Assembly: GCA_013697245.1 (NCBI GenBank)
Contig: JACCXH010000001.1
Coordinates: 124,001-188,000, forward strand
Direction of reading: 5' to 3'
From: Bacteroidota bacterium
Lineage (GTDB): Bacteria > Bacteroidota > Bacteroidia > B-17B0 > Aurantibacillaceae
DNA length: 64,000 nt
In this document: in pieces, positions 28,963 to 37,155 of the stretch
Numbering within the stretch: the stretch's first letter is position 1
How the letters are laid out: each line of letters opens with the position of its first letter
Notes under the pieces: model-generated
What the model was told of the DNA's origin: nothing
Database searches by the model: none
The model's input: the letters and a program-made list of their open reading frames with translations, nothing else
Translations under genes and position numbers: made by a program

Positions 28963-29253
28963 ATGAGTAACGATTCTCAAGGCCCATTATGGGAAGTATT
29001 TGTACAAAAAAAAGCGGGACAACCGTTTGTACATTGCGGCAATTTACACGCTTACGATAAAGAAATGGCTTTGCAAAACGCGCGCGATCTATATACGCGT
29101 CGTGGCGAAGGAATGGCGCTTTGGGTTGTGCCAAGTAGTGCTATTGTTTCAAGCAGTCCCGAAGATATGGGGTCGTTCTTTGAACCATCAAACGATAAAA
29201 TTTATCGTCACCCAACTTTTTATCAAATTCCCGACGGTGTCGGACATATGTAA
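28963..29253 (+). CDS. paaB: 1,2-phenylacetyl-CoA epoxidase subunit B
   Basis: 96 residues; normal length for PaaB, a small subunit needed by the epoxidase complex, probably as a bridge. Recognised by PLWEVFVQKKAGQPFVHCG, the heptad ALQNARDLYTRRGEG and the closing SIWVV-like segment LWVVPSSAI. paaC starts three bases after its stop; a longer ORF in another frame is a shadow. Confidence 0.93.
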   Translation: MSNDSQGPLWEVFVQKKAGQPFVHCGNLHAYDKEMALQNARDLYTRRGEGMALWVVPSSAIVSSSPEDMGSFFEPSNDKIYRHPTFYQIPDGVGHM

Positions 29254-29256
29254 TTT

Positions 29257-30015
29257 ATGACATCACAGGAAGCATTATTTAATTATAATTTAAGATTAGG
29301 CGATACAAGTTTAATTCTCGCGCAACGTTTAAGCGAGTGGACAGGACATGGCCCTTTTTTAGAAGAAGACCTTGCGCTAACAAATATTGCTTTAGATATT
29401 TTTGGTCGCGGAAAAGCATTATTGGAATATGCTGCAAAAACTGAAGGTAAAGGAAGAACAGAAGATGACCTTGCTTTTTTTAGGAACGACCGCGAATATT
29501 TTAATGCATTAATTACCGAGCAACCAAACGGTGACTATGCAAAAACAATTGTAAGGCAAGCACTCATCGATTGTTTTGACCTTGCATTTTATTCAGAACT
29601 CTCAAAAAGTAAAGACGAAACTTTAGCCGGCATTGCCGCTAAATCAATTAAAGAAATTACGTATCACAAACGTCATAGTTTTTCTTGGGTTAACCGTTTT
29701 GGAAATGGTACCGAAGAAAGTTTTAACCGTTTGCAAAATGGCTTAAATGAGATCTGGCCATATGCCGGCGAATTATTTGAAATGAACGAAGTGGACGCTC
29801 TCTTAATAAAAGAAGGCATTGCGGTTGATCTAAGCATGCTAAAAGCCAATTGGGAAAAAGAAATTAGCCAGTTGCTTGCAAAAGCAAATTTGGTAGCGCC
29901 CGAAGGTACATATGTACAAACCGGGAGCCGTAAAGGGTTACATGGCGAACATTTAAGTTATATTTTAGCTGAGATGCAATCGTTGCCCCGCATGCACCCA
30001 ACGGCAAAGTGGTAA
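29257..30015 (+). CDS. paaC: 1,2-phenylacetyl-CoA epoxidase structural subunit C
   Basis: 252 residues, a ferritin-like four-helix protein paired with PaaA. Typical stretches: LRLGDTSLILAQRLSEWTGH, DLALTNIALDIFGR, EDDLAFFRNDREYFN, KEITYHKRHS and the C-terminal GLHGEHLSYILAEMQ. PaaC lacks the full set of metal ligands and helps bind the CoA substrate. A 33-codon ORF follows after 13 bases. Confidence 0.95.
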   Translation: MTSQEALFNYNLRLGDTSLILAQRLSEWTGHGPFLEEDLALTNIALDIFGRGKALLEYAAKTEGKGRTEDDLAFFRNDREYFNALITEQPNGDYAKTIVRQALIDCFDLAFYSELSKSKDETLAGIAAKSIKEITYHKRHSFSWVNRFGNGTEESFNRLQNGLNEIWPYAGELFEMNEVDALLIKEGIAVDLSMLKANWEKEISQLLAKANLVAPEGTYVQTGSRKGLHGEHLSYILAEMQSLPRMHPTAKW

Positions 30016-30028
30016 AGTAATTTTCGAG

Positions 30029-30130
30029 ATGAAAGATACCTGGAAAAAACTTTCGCCTTATTTCGTTGACGTTTGGCAATACCTTGTAATTATTGTGATC
30101 ATGATCGTTGCTGCTATTTGGATTCTTTAA
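30029..30130 (+). CDS. Small single-TM protein ORF in the paa operon
   Basis: ATG 30029 to TAA 30130, 33 residues: a charged, aromatic N-terminus (MKDTWKKLSPYF) then a hydrophobic helix of about 17 residues rich in Val/Ile (YLVIIVIMIVAAIWIL). It would sit as a tail-anchored or N-in single-span membrane peptide. It lies 13 bases after the paaC stop, on the same strand, and is too short for usual ORF cut-offs. No homologue is known to me. It could tether the epoxidase complex to the membrane or be a chance ORF. Confidence 0.5.
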   Translation: MKDTWKKLSPYFVDVWQYLVIIVIMIVAAIWIL

Positions 30131-30135
30131 GCTTA

Positions 30136-30294
30136 CCACTAAGGCACGAAGTTCACTTAGAATAACTAAGATGGATTTTTTCTTTTCGGATCTTTGTTTT
30201 CAAACGCTTTAGTGGCAAATACCTTCACTTGTAAATACTAATATTGATTTTTCTTTTTTCTTAGTGTACCTTTGTGTTCTTAGTGTCTTAGTGG
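30136..30294. repeat. Dispersed-repeat array, class A (CTTAGTG/CACTAAG heptads)
   Basis: The left arm starts with CCACTAAGGCACGAAG (30136-30151); the right arm carries CTTAGTG-type heptads at 30260, 30270 (CTTTGTG), 30279 and 30287, ending CTTAGTGG (30294). The arms are inverted to each other with about 120 bases between. Heptads recur every 8-10 bases. A TACCTTTG (30267-30274) within it fits a -7 box for paaD, but this may be chance. A second copy of the class is at 60864-60888. Confidence 0.6.
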
Positions 30295-30302
30295 TTTAAA
30301 AA

Positions 30303-30788
30303 ATGCAAACAAAAGAAAATATCTTTTCGCTCCTTTCTGAAATTCCTGATCCGGAAATTCCGGTTATTTCTATTGTAGAGTTGGGTGTGATTCGCGATGT
30401 TACTTTTGATGAAAAAAATATTGAAGTAAAAATTACGCCAACATACAGTGGTTGTCCTGCCATGAAACAAATGGAGGACGATGTAAGAAAAAAATTAATA
30501 GAGAACGGCTTTGAAACTGTAAAAATTAATACTGTTTATACGCCGGCCTGGACAACCGATTGGTTAAGTGCTGAAGCGAAAATAAAATTACAGAAATACG
30601 GTATTGCACCACCAGAAGAATCTACCAACGATAAATCTTTTTTAACCGGTAAAACAAAAAACATTACTTGTCCGCGTTGCAAAAGTAAAAATACAATGAT
30701 GGTCTCGCAATTTGGAAGTACAGCTTGTAAAGCGCTTTATAAGTGCAACGATTGTTTAGAGGCTTTTGATTATTTTAAATGTATTTGA
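30303..30788 (+). CDS. paaD: Phenylacetyl-CoA epoxidase accessory subunit D (DUF59/MIP18-type)
   Basis: 161 residues. The N-terminal MIP18/DUF59 domain (IPDPEIPVISIVELGVIRDV, PTYSGCPAMKQMEDDV) is followed by a C-terminal zinc-ribbon-like segment (CPRCKSKN... ACKALYKCNDCLEAFDYF). PaaD is thought to help assemble iron-sulfur or diiron centres of the epoxidase rather than take part in catalysis. It is separated from the small ORF by 172 bases filled by the class A repeat, so it may have its own promoter or be read through. Confidence 0.93.
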   Translation: MQTKENIFSLLSEIPDPEIPVISIVELGVIRDVTFDEKNIEVKITPTYSGCPAMKQMEDDVRKKLIENGFETVKINTVYTPAWTTDWLSAEAKIKLQKYGIAPPEESTNDKSFLTGKTKNITCPRCKSKNTMMVSQFGSTACKALYKCNDCLEAFDYFKCI

Positions 30789-30818
30789 TTTTTCAATTGT
30801 ATATTAATTTTAAAGAAC

Positions 30819-31322
30819 ATGGATAAAATAGAAATTAGTACAAAATTGAATATTAATGATTATATCAAAGCCACCTTTCAGCTTTTTTACCGGAAGTGGT
30901 CGATGATTTTATTAACTGTAATAGGAATTAGCATGCTGTTAATGATTCCGGCATCAAATAATTTTTTCAATAAATTTCCGATCGGGCAATTAGTCTTCGG
31001 CCTTATTTTTACTGTAGCGCTTCCGATTCTAATATATATAAACGCTCGAAAAAATTATAGGTCAAACAAAAGAATTAGCGAAACTATAAATTATGAATTT
31101 GATAACACCGAGATCAGATTGAACGGTGAATCTTTCAGCGCAAATTTAACCTGGGATAAAACTTATTCTGTTACTGAAAATAATTATTGGATTTTAATTT
31201 GGCAAAATAAACAAGTGGTCAATATTATCCCGAAAAAGGATTTTACTGTTGAGAAATTGAATTTTTTTAAAGAAATCGTAAATAAGCAAACGGGCCTTAA
31301 AAATAAGTTGAAGCGTGATTAA
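30819..31322 (+). CDS. YcxB-like membrane protein
   Basis: 167 residues, two transmembrane helices (about 28-45 and 55-75) and a C-terminal soluble domain of the YcxB type (INYEFDNTEIRLNGES, LTWDKTYSVTENNYWILIW, IIPKKDFT). Function of the family is unknown. It sits 30 bases after paaD on the same strand but has no evident metabolic link; read-through from paa is possible. Confidence 0.75.
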   Translation: MDKIEISTKLNINDYIKATFQLFYRKWSMILLTVIGISMLLMIPASNNFFNKFPIGQLVFGLIFTVALPILIYINARKNYRSNKRISETINYEFDNTEIRLNGESFSANLTWDKTYSVTENNYWILIWQNKQVVNIIPKKDFTVEKLNFFKEIVNKQTGLKNKLKRD

Positions 31323-31347
31323 TCTCAACAGTAGACTATTTCTATCT

Positions 31348-32220
31348 CTACTTCAACATATAATTTCTATTCTCCCCAACCCGCCAACCGGTTAATTTCT
31401 CAACCCAAAATAAAAATTGGTATTTAAAATTGGTTTTTACTTTTGTTTTATCGTAAACAAAATTCCAATTGGCTTTTTTAATTCGTTCTTCAAAAACTTT
31501 TGGATGCGGGCCTTTGTATGTTCCTAAAAAATCAATATTGCTATAATCAAATTCTTCTACTTTAGGAATATTACTTTTCATCCATTCGTCATCGTGCCAC
31601 ATTTTATGAAAACTGGCTTGCTTGGCCTGTTGCGCTTGTGGCGGCTTAACCCAGCCGTAATGGTAAATGAAGGCTCCCGTTCTTTTAACGCGCAATTTTT
31701 TATCATTAACCGTTCTAAAACCTTGCGCATCTTTATATGAACGTATGTGCTTGTTATTTTTTATGATCCGAATTTCATGTTTGTACCACCTTCGGCCAAT
31801 ACCAATGTAATTATATGCGCCATAAAAATGTTTATATTCAAATAAAAGTCCGTCCACATCAATATCATTTTCATAAAGCTCCATCGCGCTTTTTATTTTT
31901 GGCAGATCTGTTTCGTGCACGCATTCATCGCTCTGGATATAAAAACACCAATCAAATTCTTTTGGGATGGCGTCAAATACTTTATTTGTTTCTATTGATA
32001 AGATCTTTCCGCCTTCGCGTAATGTATCATCCCAAACGGTATCAATAATTATTATTTTATCGGAAGAAATATTTTCAATTAATTTTCGCGTGGCATCATC
32101 GCTATTTCCAACCCCGACAAAAAATTTATCACATATGGGTAAAATAGAAGTGATGGCCTCTACAACAGGGTAGTCGAACTTTATAGCGTTTCTTATGATT
32201 GTAAAACCTGCAACTTTCAT
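31348..32220 (-). CDS. GT2-like glycosyltransferase
   Basis: 290 residues from ATG 32220 (the preceding TTG at 32223 is less likely). A GT-A-like fold is suggested by AGFTIIRNAIKFDYPVVEAI at the start, IIIDTVWDDTLREGG, and the acidic motif FYIQSDECVHE in the place of the DxD metal site. Related genes are annotated as family 2 glycosyltransferases of unknown acceptor. It lies nine bases downstream of tamL, so both are likely in one transcript. Confidence 0.75.
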   Translation of the reverse strand: MKVAGFTIIRNAIKFDYPVVEAITSILPICDKFFVGVGNSDDATRKLIENISSDKIIIIDTVWDDTLREGGKILSIETNKVFDAIPKEFDWCFYIQSDECVHETDLPKIKSAMELYENDIDVDGLLFEYKHFYGAYNYIGIGRRWYKHEIRIIKNNKHIRSYKDAQGFRTVNDKKLRVKRTGAFIYHYGWVKPPQAQQAKQASFHKMWHDDEWMKSNIPKVEEFDYSNIDFLGTYKGPHPKVFEERIKKANWNFVYDKTKVKTNFKYQFLFWVEKLTGWRVGENRNYMLK

Positions 32221-32229
32221 CAAGCAAAA

Positions 32230-34779
32230 TTAAAAAGGATATCCAATTCCAAAGTTAGCAACAATTTGTTTGTATGGTTTTTTATCATAGGTCCACCTGT
32301 CGCCAACTGCATATTTTGGATCTTTTACCGGTGCTGCAAGATCAAGACGCAGTACAAAAAAACCAAGGTCCCAACGGATGCCAACGCCGCTACCAATGGC
32401 AATTTGATCGGCAAATTTCGACGCCACAAATTCTCCATCGGGTTTAGTCTCGTCTTTTTTCAAACGCCAGATATTTCCTGCATCTACAAAAAATGCACCA
32501 TTAAAAGATTTAATGATGTGAAAGCGGTATTCAAAATTTGCTTCCAATAAAATATCACCAATCTTATCAAATCGGGTTGAGCTGTTGCTTGGATCATAAC
32601 CGCCCGGACCTAAAGTACGCGCACGCCATGCTCTTACACTGTTTGGACCGCCGCTAAAATAACTTTGCTCATACGGTAAACCGCTTAAGTTCTTTAACGG
32701 TTTTCCAATGCCGCCGGCAATGCGATACACGATCCTGCTTTTTGTCCTAACAGGAATATAGATCCTGTAATCTATATCTGTTTTTATAAATTGTGCAAAA
32801 GGGATCTTAAATAAAAGATAGCGGTCTAAAGAATCCGGCTTTACACCTCTTGCTTTAAAATATTCGCGCAGTATAGATCCGGAAGAGGCAATCGTCCATT
32901 TAAGATAATAAACCGTTTTGCGGCTTGTGTTTGAATTTTCTTTGGATGTATACGTTAAACTGTATTTGCTTAAAGTGGTAATGTGGTCGCGAAACGAATT
33001 CAATAAAAATGCATCGTTAAGGTCTCCTAAACTTTTTTCAAACGACTCTAATAATTTTGCGCGAACAAGGTAAGCTTCAAAAGGGATAAAATCGTGTCTT
33101 AATCTTCCTTTATTACTTCTAAAACTAAAACCATAATCAATGTTGGTAATAACCCTGCTAAACTCCGGCCTGGCTTGATAATTAAGCGATGTTTTAACAT
33201 AAGTACGCGGTAGCTGATCTTTTTTAAATGGCAATAATGAAAACGGAAAAAAAGCACGGGGTACAGAAAAAGTAAATTCAGGGCCAAACTGAATCGTATT
33301 GAATGTGCGTTGCAAACGGTTAAGATCTACCGCATCATTTACAGAGTTAATGTAAGAAGTATCTTTTGATAATTGTTTTTGCGCTGAGATAGCTGCCTGC
33401 AATCTAAGTTCTATCAATTCACCACCTCTAAAAAAATTCTTATTCTGGTAAACAATACTGCCATCAATACCCAGGTTACCACTGGTGTTTGTTCCTTCTG
33501 TTTCGGCAGTTAGAGACTGTTTAAATAATGGATTGCAAATAATGTAACAATCTAAACGGTTAGTGTGATCTTCATTTTTTAAGAACTGGATGGTTACGTT
33601 CTTAAATATGCCAAGGCCTAATAATTGTTTGTAGGTTTGCTCAGAAGTGTCTTTTCTAAACCATTGGCCCCTGTAGATATCCGTATTATTTATTAGTATA
33701 GGCTGGCGATAGGCCAAATGGGAGTTTAATAAAAAAACAGTGCCATCTCTTTTTGTTTTTAAAGTGTCTTTAAATTTCGCTTCTTTAACAGGTGTGTATA
33801 CCGGTTCGGTAATAATGAAAACGTTTTCCACTTTCATTCTTGGGTGGTTAACATAGATCAAAGAATCGTTTGATGAGCTGTAAGATTTTGCAAACTTCTT
33901 TAAATTAATGGCAACTGAAACAGAATGGTTATTATAATTAGAGTCCACATCAAAATTCACAAATGCATTTTCAAAATAAAAATACCCGTTGTTTAATGCA
34001 AAGTCTGTAATACGTTGTCTTTCTGCCTGTAATTTGTCAGTATCGTATTGCATTCCAACTTTTAGCAAAGTGTTTATTGTATCATTTAAGATCATAGCGC
34101 CCAGTTTTTCGTCTTCCATAATATAGGTGATCTTATTTACAGTGTATGGATCTTTTGGGTAAAGAATATATTTAACGGTGGCGCGTTTTGAATCTTTACT
34201 AAATCCAACAGAGTCAATCACTTTATTATTAAAATAACCTTTGCTGAATAAGAACTTAACCATCTGCATTCGGGTCTGTTCTGTAAGAGTTGAATCAAAT
34301 ATTACGGCAGGCTCTCCAATATCGCGAATACTTTCAACAAGCAATTGGCTGGATTTGTCTTTTAATTTAGGTGTTTTAGGCGCCTTGCCTTTTTTAACTC
34401 TTTCTTCATTCTTTTTTTCATACAATAAAACTCTGTCTGAATTTATTTTATCGTATTTTAAATTGCGGGTAATTCTTTTTTGTCTAATTTTTTCTTCATC
34501 AAACAAATTATACCACCACACAAAAAAGTGAATGCTTCTAAATAATTTACGATTTGGTTTCTGTCTGAAAAAAGCTTCAAAGCTTTCTTTTGGCTGGTTG
34601 GTTTGTTTGGTATTAATTATTTCTGCTTTTTCAAGCAAATATTCATGCGGTAATAATTTTTTTGTGGGATTGCATGAAATAAAGATCTCAGCAACAAAAA
34701 AAATTAAAACGGCAGCAATTATTTTTTTTAAATCCGGTCTGTTAGGTATTTTTGTAAACAATTTCAACTCTTTAAACAA
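32230..34779 (-). CDS. tamL: TamL-like BamA/TamA-family outer-membrane protein with lipoprotein signal
   Basis: 849 residues. Residues 17-36 form a hydrophobic stretch ending in a lipobox (FISC, Cys36), as in the lipoprotein-type TamA homologue TamL of Bacteroidota. Then come POTRA-like domains and a C-terminal beta-barrel with the family signature around GPNSVRAWRARTLGPGG and a final ...ANFGIGYPF ending in Phe. It should pair with TamB in moving lipids or outer-membrane proteins. The start is TTG 34779; a TAG lies one codon upstream, and no ATG is available near the signal. Confidence 0.87.
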   Translation of the reverse strand: MFKELKLFTKIPNRPDLKKIIAAVLIFFVAEIFISCNPTKKLLPHEYLLEKAEIINTKQTNQPKESFEAFFRQKPNRKLFRSIHFFVWWYNLFDEEKIRQKRITRNLKYDKINSDRVLLYEKKNEERVKKGKAPKTPKLKDKSSQLLVESIRDIGEPAVIFDSTLTEQTRMQMVKFLFSKGYFNNKVIDSVGFSKDSKRATVKYILYPKDPYTVNKITYIMEDEKLGAMILNDTINTLLKVGMQYDTDKLQAERQRITDFALNNGYFYFENAFVNFDVDSNYNNHSVSVAINLKKFAKSYSSSNDSLIYVNHPRMKVENVFIITEPVYTPVKEAKFKDTLKTKRDGTVFLLNSHLAYRQPILINNTDIYRGQWFRKDTSEQTYKQLLGLGIFKNVTIQFLKNEDHTNRLDCYIICNPLFKQSLTAETEGTNTSGNLGIDGSIVYQNKNFFRGGELIELRLQAAISAQKQLSKDTSYINSVNDAVDLNRLQRTFNTIQFGPEFTFSVPRAFFPFSLLPFKKDQLPRTYVKTSLNYQARPEFSRVITNIDYGFSFRSNKGRLRHDFIPFEAYLVRAKLLESFEKSLGDLNDAFLLNSFRDHITTLSKYSLTYTSKENSNTSRKTVYYLKWTIASSGSILREYFKARGVKPDSLDRYLLFKIPFAQFIKTDIDYRIYIPVRTKSRIVYRIAGGIGKPLKNLSGLPYEQSYFSGGPNSVRAWRARTLGPGGYDPSNSSTRFDKIGDILLEANFEYRFHIIKSFNGAFFVDAGNIWRLKKDETKPDGEFVASKFADQIAIGSGVGIRWDLGFFVLRLDLAAPVKDPKYAVGDRWTYDKKPYKQIVANFGIGYPF

Positions 34780-34813
34780 GCTCTAAATAAAATATGCTAA
34801 TTTAGGGTAAATT

Positions 34814-35578
34814 ATGCTTAGTAAAAATCAAATAAAGGAAATACAATCGTTACACTTAAAAAAACAAAGGGATAATCAAAAATTATTTATTGTTGAAGGT
34901 GTAAAGTCTGTTTTAGAGGTATTGTTGCAAAAGGCTGGTGTTATCTCGGTAGTTTACGCAACCAAAGAATTTCTTTTAAACTATTCTAATGATCTGCAGC
35001 GTTTAAAGATCGAACTTCTTGAAATAACTGATGAAGAATTGCAAAAAATTAGTTTACAAAGCAACCCCAATCAGGTTTTGGCACTCTGTAGTTATTTTCA
35101 GGAAGCGAAACACGCATTTGATTTTAAAAAAGACTTCACCTTTTATCTTGATGATATTCGCGATCCGGGAAATTTTGGCACAATTATTCGCTTGGCCGAT
35201 TGGTATGGAATAAAAAATATTTTTTGTTCGCCTGCCAGCTGCGATTTTTATAACCCAAAAGTAATACAGGCCACTATGGGAGCATTTATGCGTGTAAACG
35301 TTGTGTATTGCGAATTAGATGAGCTTTTAAAGACAGAAGGAATTGAGAATATTTATGGCGCGGTTTTAAACGGAGAAACTGTTTATAAAAATAAATTAGA
35401 TAATGGTTTAATAATTATTGGAAACGAAGCTAATGGAATTAGCGAGAATAATTTAAAATTGATAAATAAACCTATTACTATTCCATCGCATCAAAACAAT
35501 GGAACCGAATCTTTAAATGCTGCAATGGCAACGGCAATAATTGCTTCAGAATTTTACAGACAACTTAAGATAAGCTAA
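34814..35578 (+). CDS. SpoU/TrmH-family RNA 2'-O-methyltransferase
   Basis: 254 residues. An N-terminal substrate-binding part (QRDNQKLFIVEGVKSVLEVL) precedes the SPOUT knot with its three motifs: DDIRDPGNFGTIIRLADWYG, IIIGNEANGIS and PSHQNNGTESLNAAMATAII. It methylates a ribose in rRNA or tRNA with S-adenosylmethionine; the exact site cannot be told, with RlmB/TsnR-like as options. It is divergent from tamL (about 35 bases between starts). Confidence 0.88.
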   Translation: MLSKNQIKEIQSLHLKKQRDNQKLFIVEGVKSVLEVLLQKAGVISVVYATKEFLLNYSNDLQRLKIELLEITDEELQKISLQSNPNQVLALCSYFQEAKHAFDFKKDFTFYLDDIRDPGNFGTIIRLADWYGIKNIFCSPASCDFYNPKVIQATMGAFMRVNVVYCELDELLKTEGIENIYGAVLNGETVYKNKLDNGLIIIGNEANGISENNLKLINKPITIPSHQNNGTESLNAAMATAIIASEFYRQLKIS

Positions 35579-35646
35579 AATGTAAAGGGAAAATCGAATA
35601 GATTGACTTCATTTTACATGTGCCATCCTAACTTTTCCATTGTTTG

Positions 35647-36006
35647 TTATTTCCTCAAAACAATGCCTTTGTATCTTATTTTTGCGGGCGATTTTGGATC
35701 ATTACTTTTTACCAGCACAACCCTGTCTTGCCGGTCGTAAACAGTTTTGGTATCAAAGCTCACAATAACTTTAGCCGATTGACCCGGTGCAATGGGCTGT
35801 TTTGGAAAATCTACCGTGGTGCAGGAACAGCTTACTTCAACATCCGTAATAAGTAACGGTTCGGTACCTGTATTTGTAAAGTCATAATCTAGTTTTACAA
35901 CTTCTCCTTTTTTTACCATGCCAAAACTTTTCTTGGCATCCTTTATTTCCATTTTTGCCTGCGAGAAAGTGGATGCAAACGTTAGGCATAGCAAATAGCT
36001 TAGCAC
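35647..36006 (-). CDS. DUF1573 protein (third of a tandem trio)
   Basis: From GTG 36006 it has 119 residues: signal peptide (LSYLLCLTFASTFSQ) and one DUF1573 immunoglobulin-like domain (SCSCTTVDFPKQPIAPGQSAKV). The frame stays open to 36141 inside the upstream gene, but that extension would put a charged stretch before the signal peptide and crosses a terminator-like hairpin. Exported DUF1573 proteins are frequent in Bacteroidota; function is unknown. It diverges from its two neighbours in lacking the GCGCT cysteines. Confidence 0.78.
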   Translation of the reverse strand: MLSYLLCLTFASTFSQAKMEIKDAKKSFGMVKKGEVVKLDYDFTNTGTEPLLITDVEVSCSCTTVDFPKQPIAPGQSAKVIVSFDTKTVYDRQDRVVLVKSNDPKSPAKIRYKGIVLRK

Positions 36007-36015
36007 CTTCTTAAA

Positions 36016-36053
36016 ACAAAAAATCCCCTTGGTAAAACCGAGAGGATCTTTTA
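36016..36053 (-). terminator. Terminator-like hairpin between DUF1573 genes
   Basis: On the minus strand a GC-rich stem (CCTCTCGG / CCAAGGGG, one mismatch, with flanking A/T pairs) is followed by six T residues. It lies between the second and third DUF1573 genes, just before GTG 36006. It may stop most transcripts, so the third gene is expressed by read-through or another promoter. Confidence 0.6.
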
Positions 36054-36067
36054 AAAATGTATTAATA

Positions 36068-36508
36068 TTAGTTTTCACCGGTTGCAGGTTTACCTTTAAT
36101 TTCACCTTTAATGCGAATTTTTTTAGTTGCAAATTTTGCATTTGATGTTACGGTAACGTTCTTTTCAAAACGGCCTTCGCGCTTGGTGTCGTATTTTACT
36201 TTTATTACACCGCTTTTTCCGGGCAAAATTGGCTCGGTTGGCCAACCCGGCTTACCGTCAATAGTAGTAGCAGTACAGCCGCACTCGCCGGTTACAGAGG
36301 TAATAGTTAAAGGGGTTTTTCCTGAATTAGTAAATTTAAATTCACGAATTCCATTAGCATCGTAATCTATAACACCATAATCCAATACTTCGTTCTCAAA
36401 CTTAAGATCTGGTGCGTTTGGATCAGGATTAGGAATAGTAGATTCCTGAGAACTTAAACCAAAATTTAAGCCTAATACCATTACTAATAAAGAAAATAGC
36501 TTTTTCAT
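36068..36508 (-). CDS. DUF1573 exported protein (second of trio)
   Basis: 146 residues from ATG 36508 (the TTG at 36514 is less likely). Signal peptide MKKLFSLLVMVLGLNFGLSSQ, then a DUF1573 domain: LDYGVIDYDANGIREFKFTN, the Cys-rich loop GECGCTATTI and PILPGKSGVIKVKYDTKREGRF. The domain resembles periplasmic Ig-like folds; no role is known. It lies 21 bases after the first trio member. Confidence 0.85.
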   Translation of the reverse strand: MKKLFSLLVMVLGLNFGLSSQESTIPNPDPNAPDLKFENEVLDYGVIDYDANGIREFKFTNSGKTPLTITSVTGECGCTATTIDGKPGWPTEPILPGKSGVIKVKYDTKREGRFEKNVTVTSNAKFATKKIRIKGEIKGKPATGEN

Positions 36509-36529
36509 GTTCAAATTGGTTTTTTAGTA

Positions 36530-37036
36530 TTAACCTTTCTTTTCAACCGGAGCACCAGTAGGTGTTTGGTTTTCAGGAAAAGCAACGTCTACAGGCTTAG
36601 CCTCAATGTTACCTTTGATAGTTAAAGTTTGAGTACCGCTTTTTGCGTTTGAATTTACAGTTACAGTTTTGTAAATGCCTCCAACACGTTGTGTATCATA
36701 CTTCACTTTAATAATACCGCTTTTACCCGGCAATATTGGTTCTTTAGGGCATTGTGGCACAGTACAACCGCAACTTCCCATACAATTTGTAATAACCAAA
36801 GGCTCTTTACCATTGTTTACGAATTTAAACTCACATTCACCATTATCACCTTGTTTAAGGTTACCATAATCATGGGTAGTTTTGTCTAATTTAATATCAG
36901 CTAAACTAGTAGGCTGTACATTGTCAGTTGTTGCAGCTCCGTGGCCATGGCCATCATTTGCATTGTGCACCTCTTGTGCAATAGTTAATGCAGATAAACC
37001 TGCTACTAATCCTAGTGTTAAAATTAATTTTTTCAT
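36530..37036 (-). CDS. DUF1573 exported protein (first of trio)
   Basis: 168 residues from ATG 37036; the ORF can be extended upstream but a lysine-led signal peptide (MKKLILTLGLVAGLSALTIAQ) fixes the start. After a His/Asn linker (HNANDGHGHG) comes the DUF1573 domain with DYGNLKQGDNGECEFKFVN, MGSCGCTVPQCPKEPILPG. The His-rich linker and five Cys might bind metal, which is inference. It is divergent from valS across about 120 bases. Confidence 0.87.
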   Translation of the reverse strand: MKKLILTLGLVAGLSALTIAQEVHNANDGHGHGAATTDNVQPTSLADIKLDKTTHDYGNLKQGDNGECEFKFVNNGKEPLVITNCMGSCGCTVPQCPKEPILPGKSGIIKVKYDTQRVGGIYKTVTVNSNAKSGTQTLTIKGNIEAKPVDVAFPENQTPTGAPVEKKG

Positions 37037-37113
37037 AATAATGTTTTTTTGTTGTTGTAAATTTATACCATAAATCGTGCCATAAAGATATAACATCAAC
37101 CCAATTGTTTGCG

Positions 37114-37121
37114 TATTTTTG
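37114..37121 (+). promoter_or_regulatory. valS -7 box
   Basis: TATTTTTG is a perfect TAnnTTTG. Its predicted start point leaves a leader of about 31 bases to ATG 37156. No consensus -33 TTTG is at the right distance. Confidence 0.5.
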
Positions 37122-37155
37122 CGAAATTTAACATAATAATTTTTGATACTTTAAC

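Noticed and set aside
30267-30274. A firm paaD promoter (TACCTTTG)
   Set aside because: It matches the -7 consensus but is part of the class A repeat and lacks a -33 box, so it is only mentioned under the repeat.
36007-36141. N-terminal extension of the third DUF1573 protein
   Set aside because: The extension overlaps the preceding gene and a terminator-like hairpin, and puts a charged stretch before the signal peptide.
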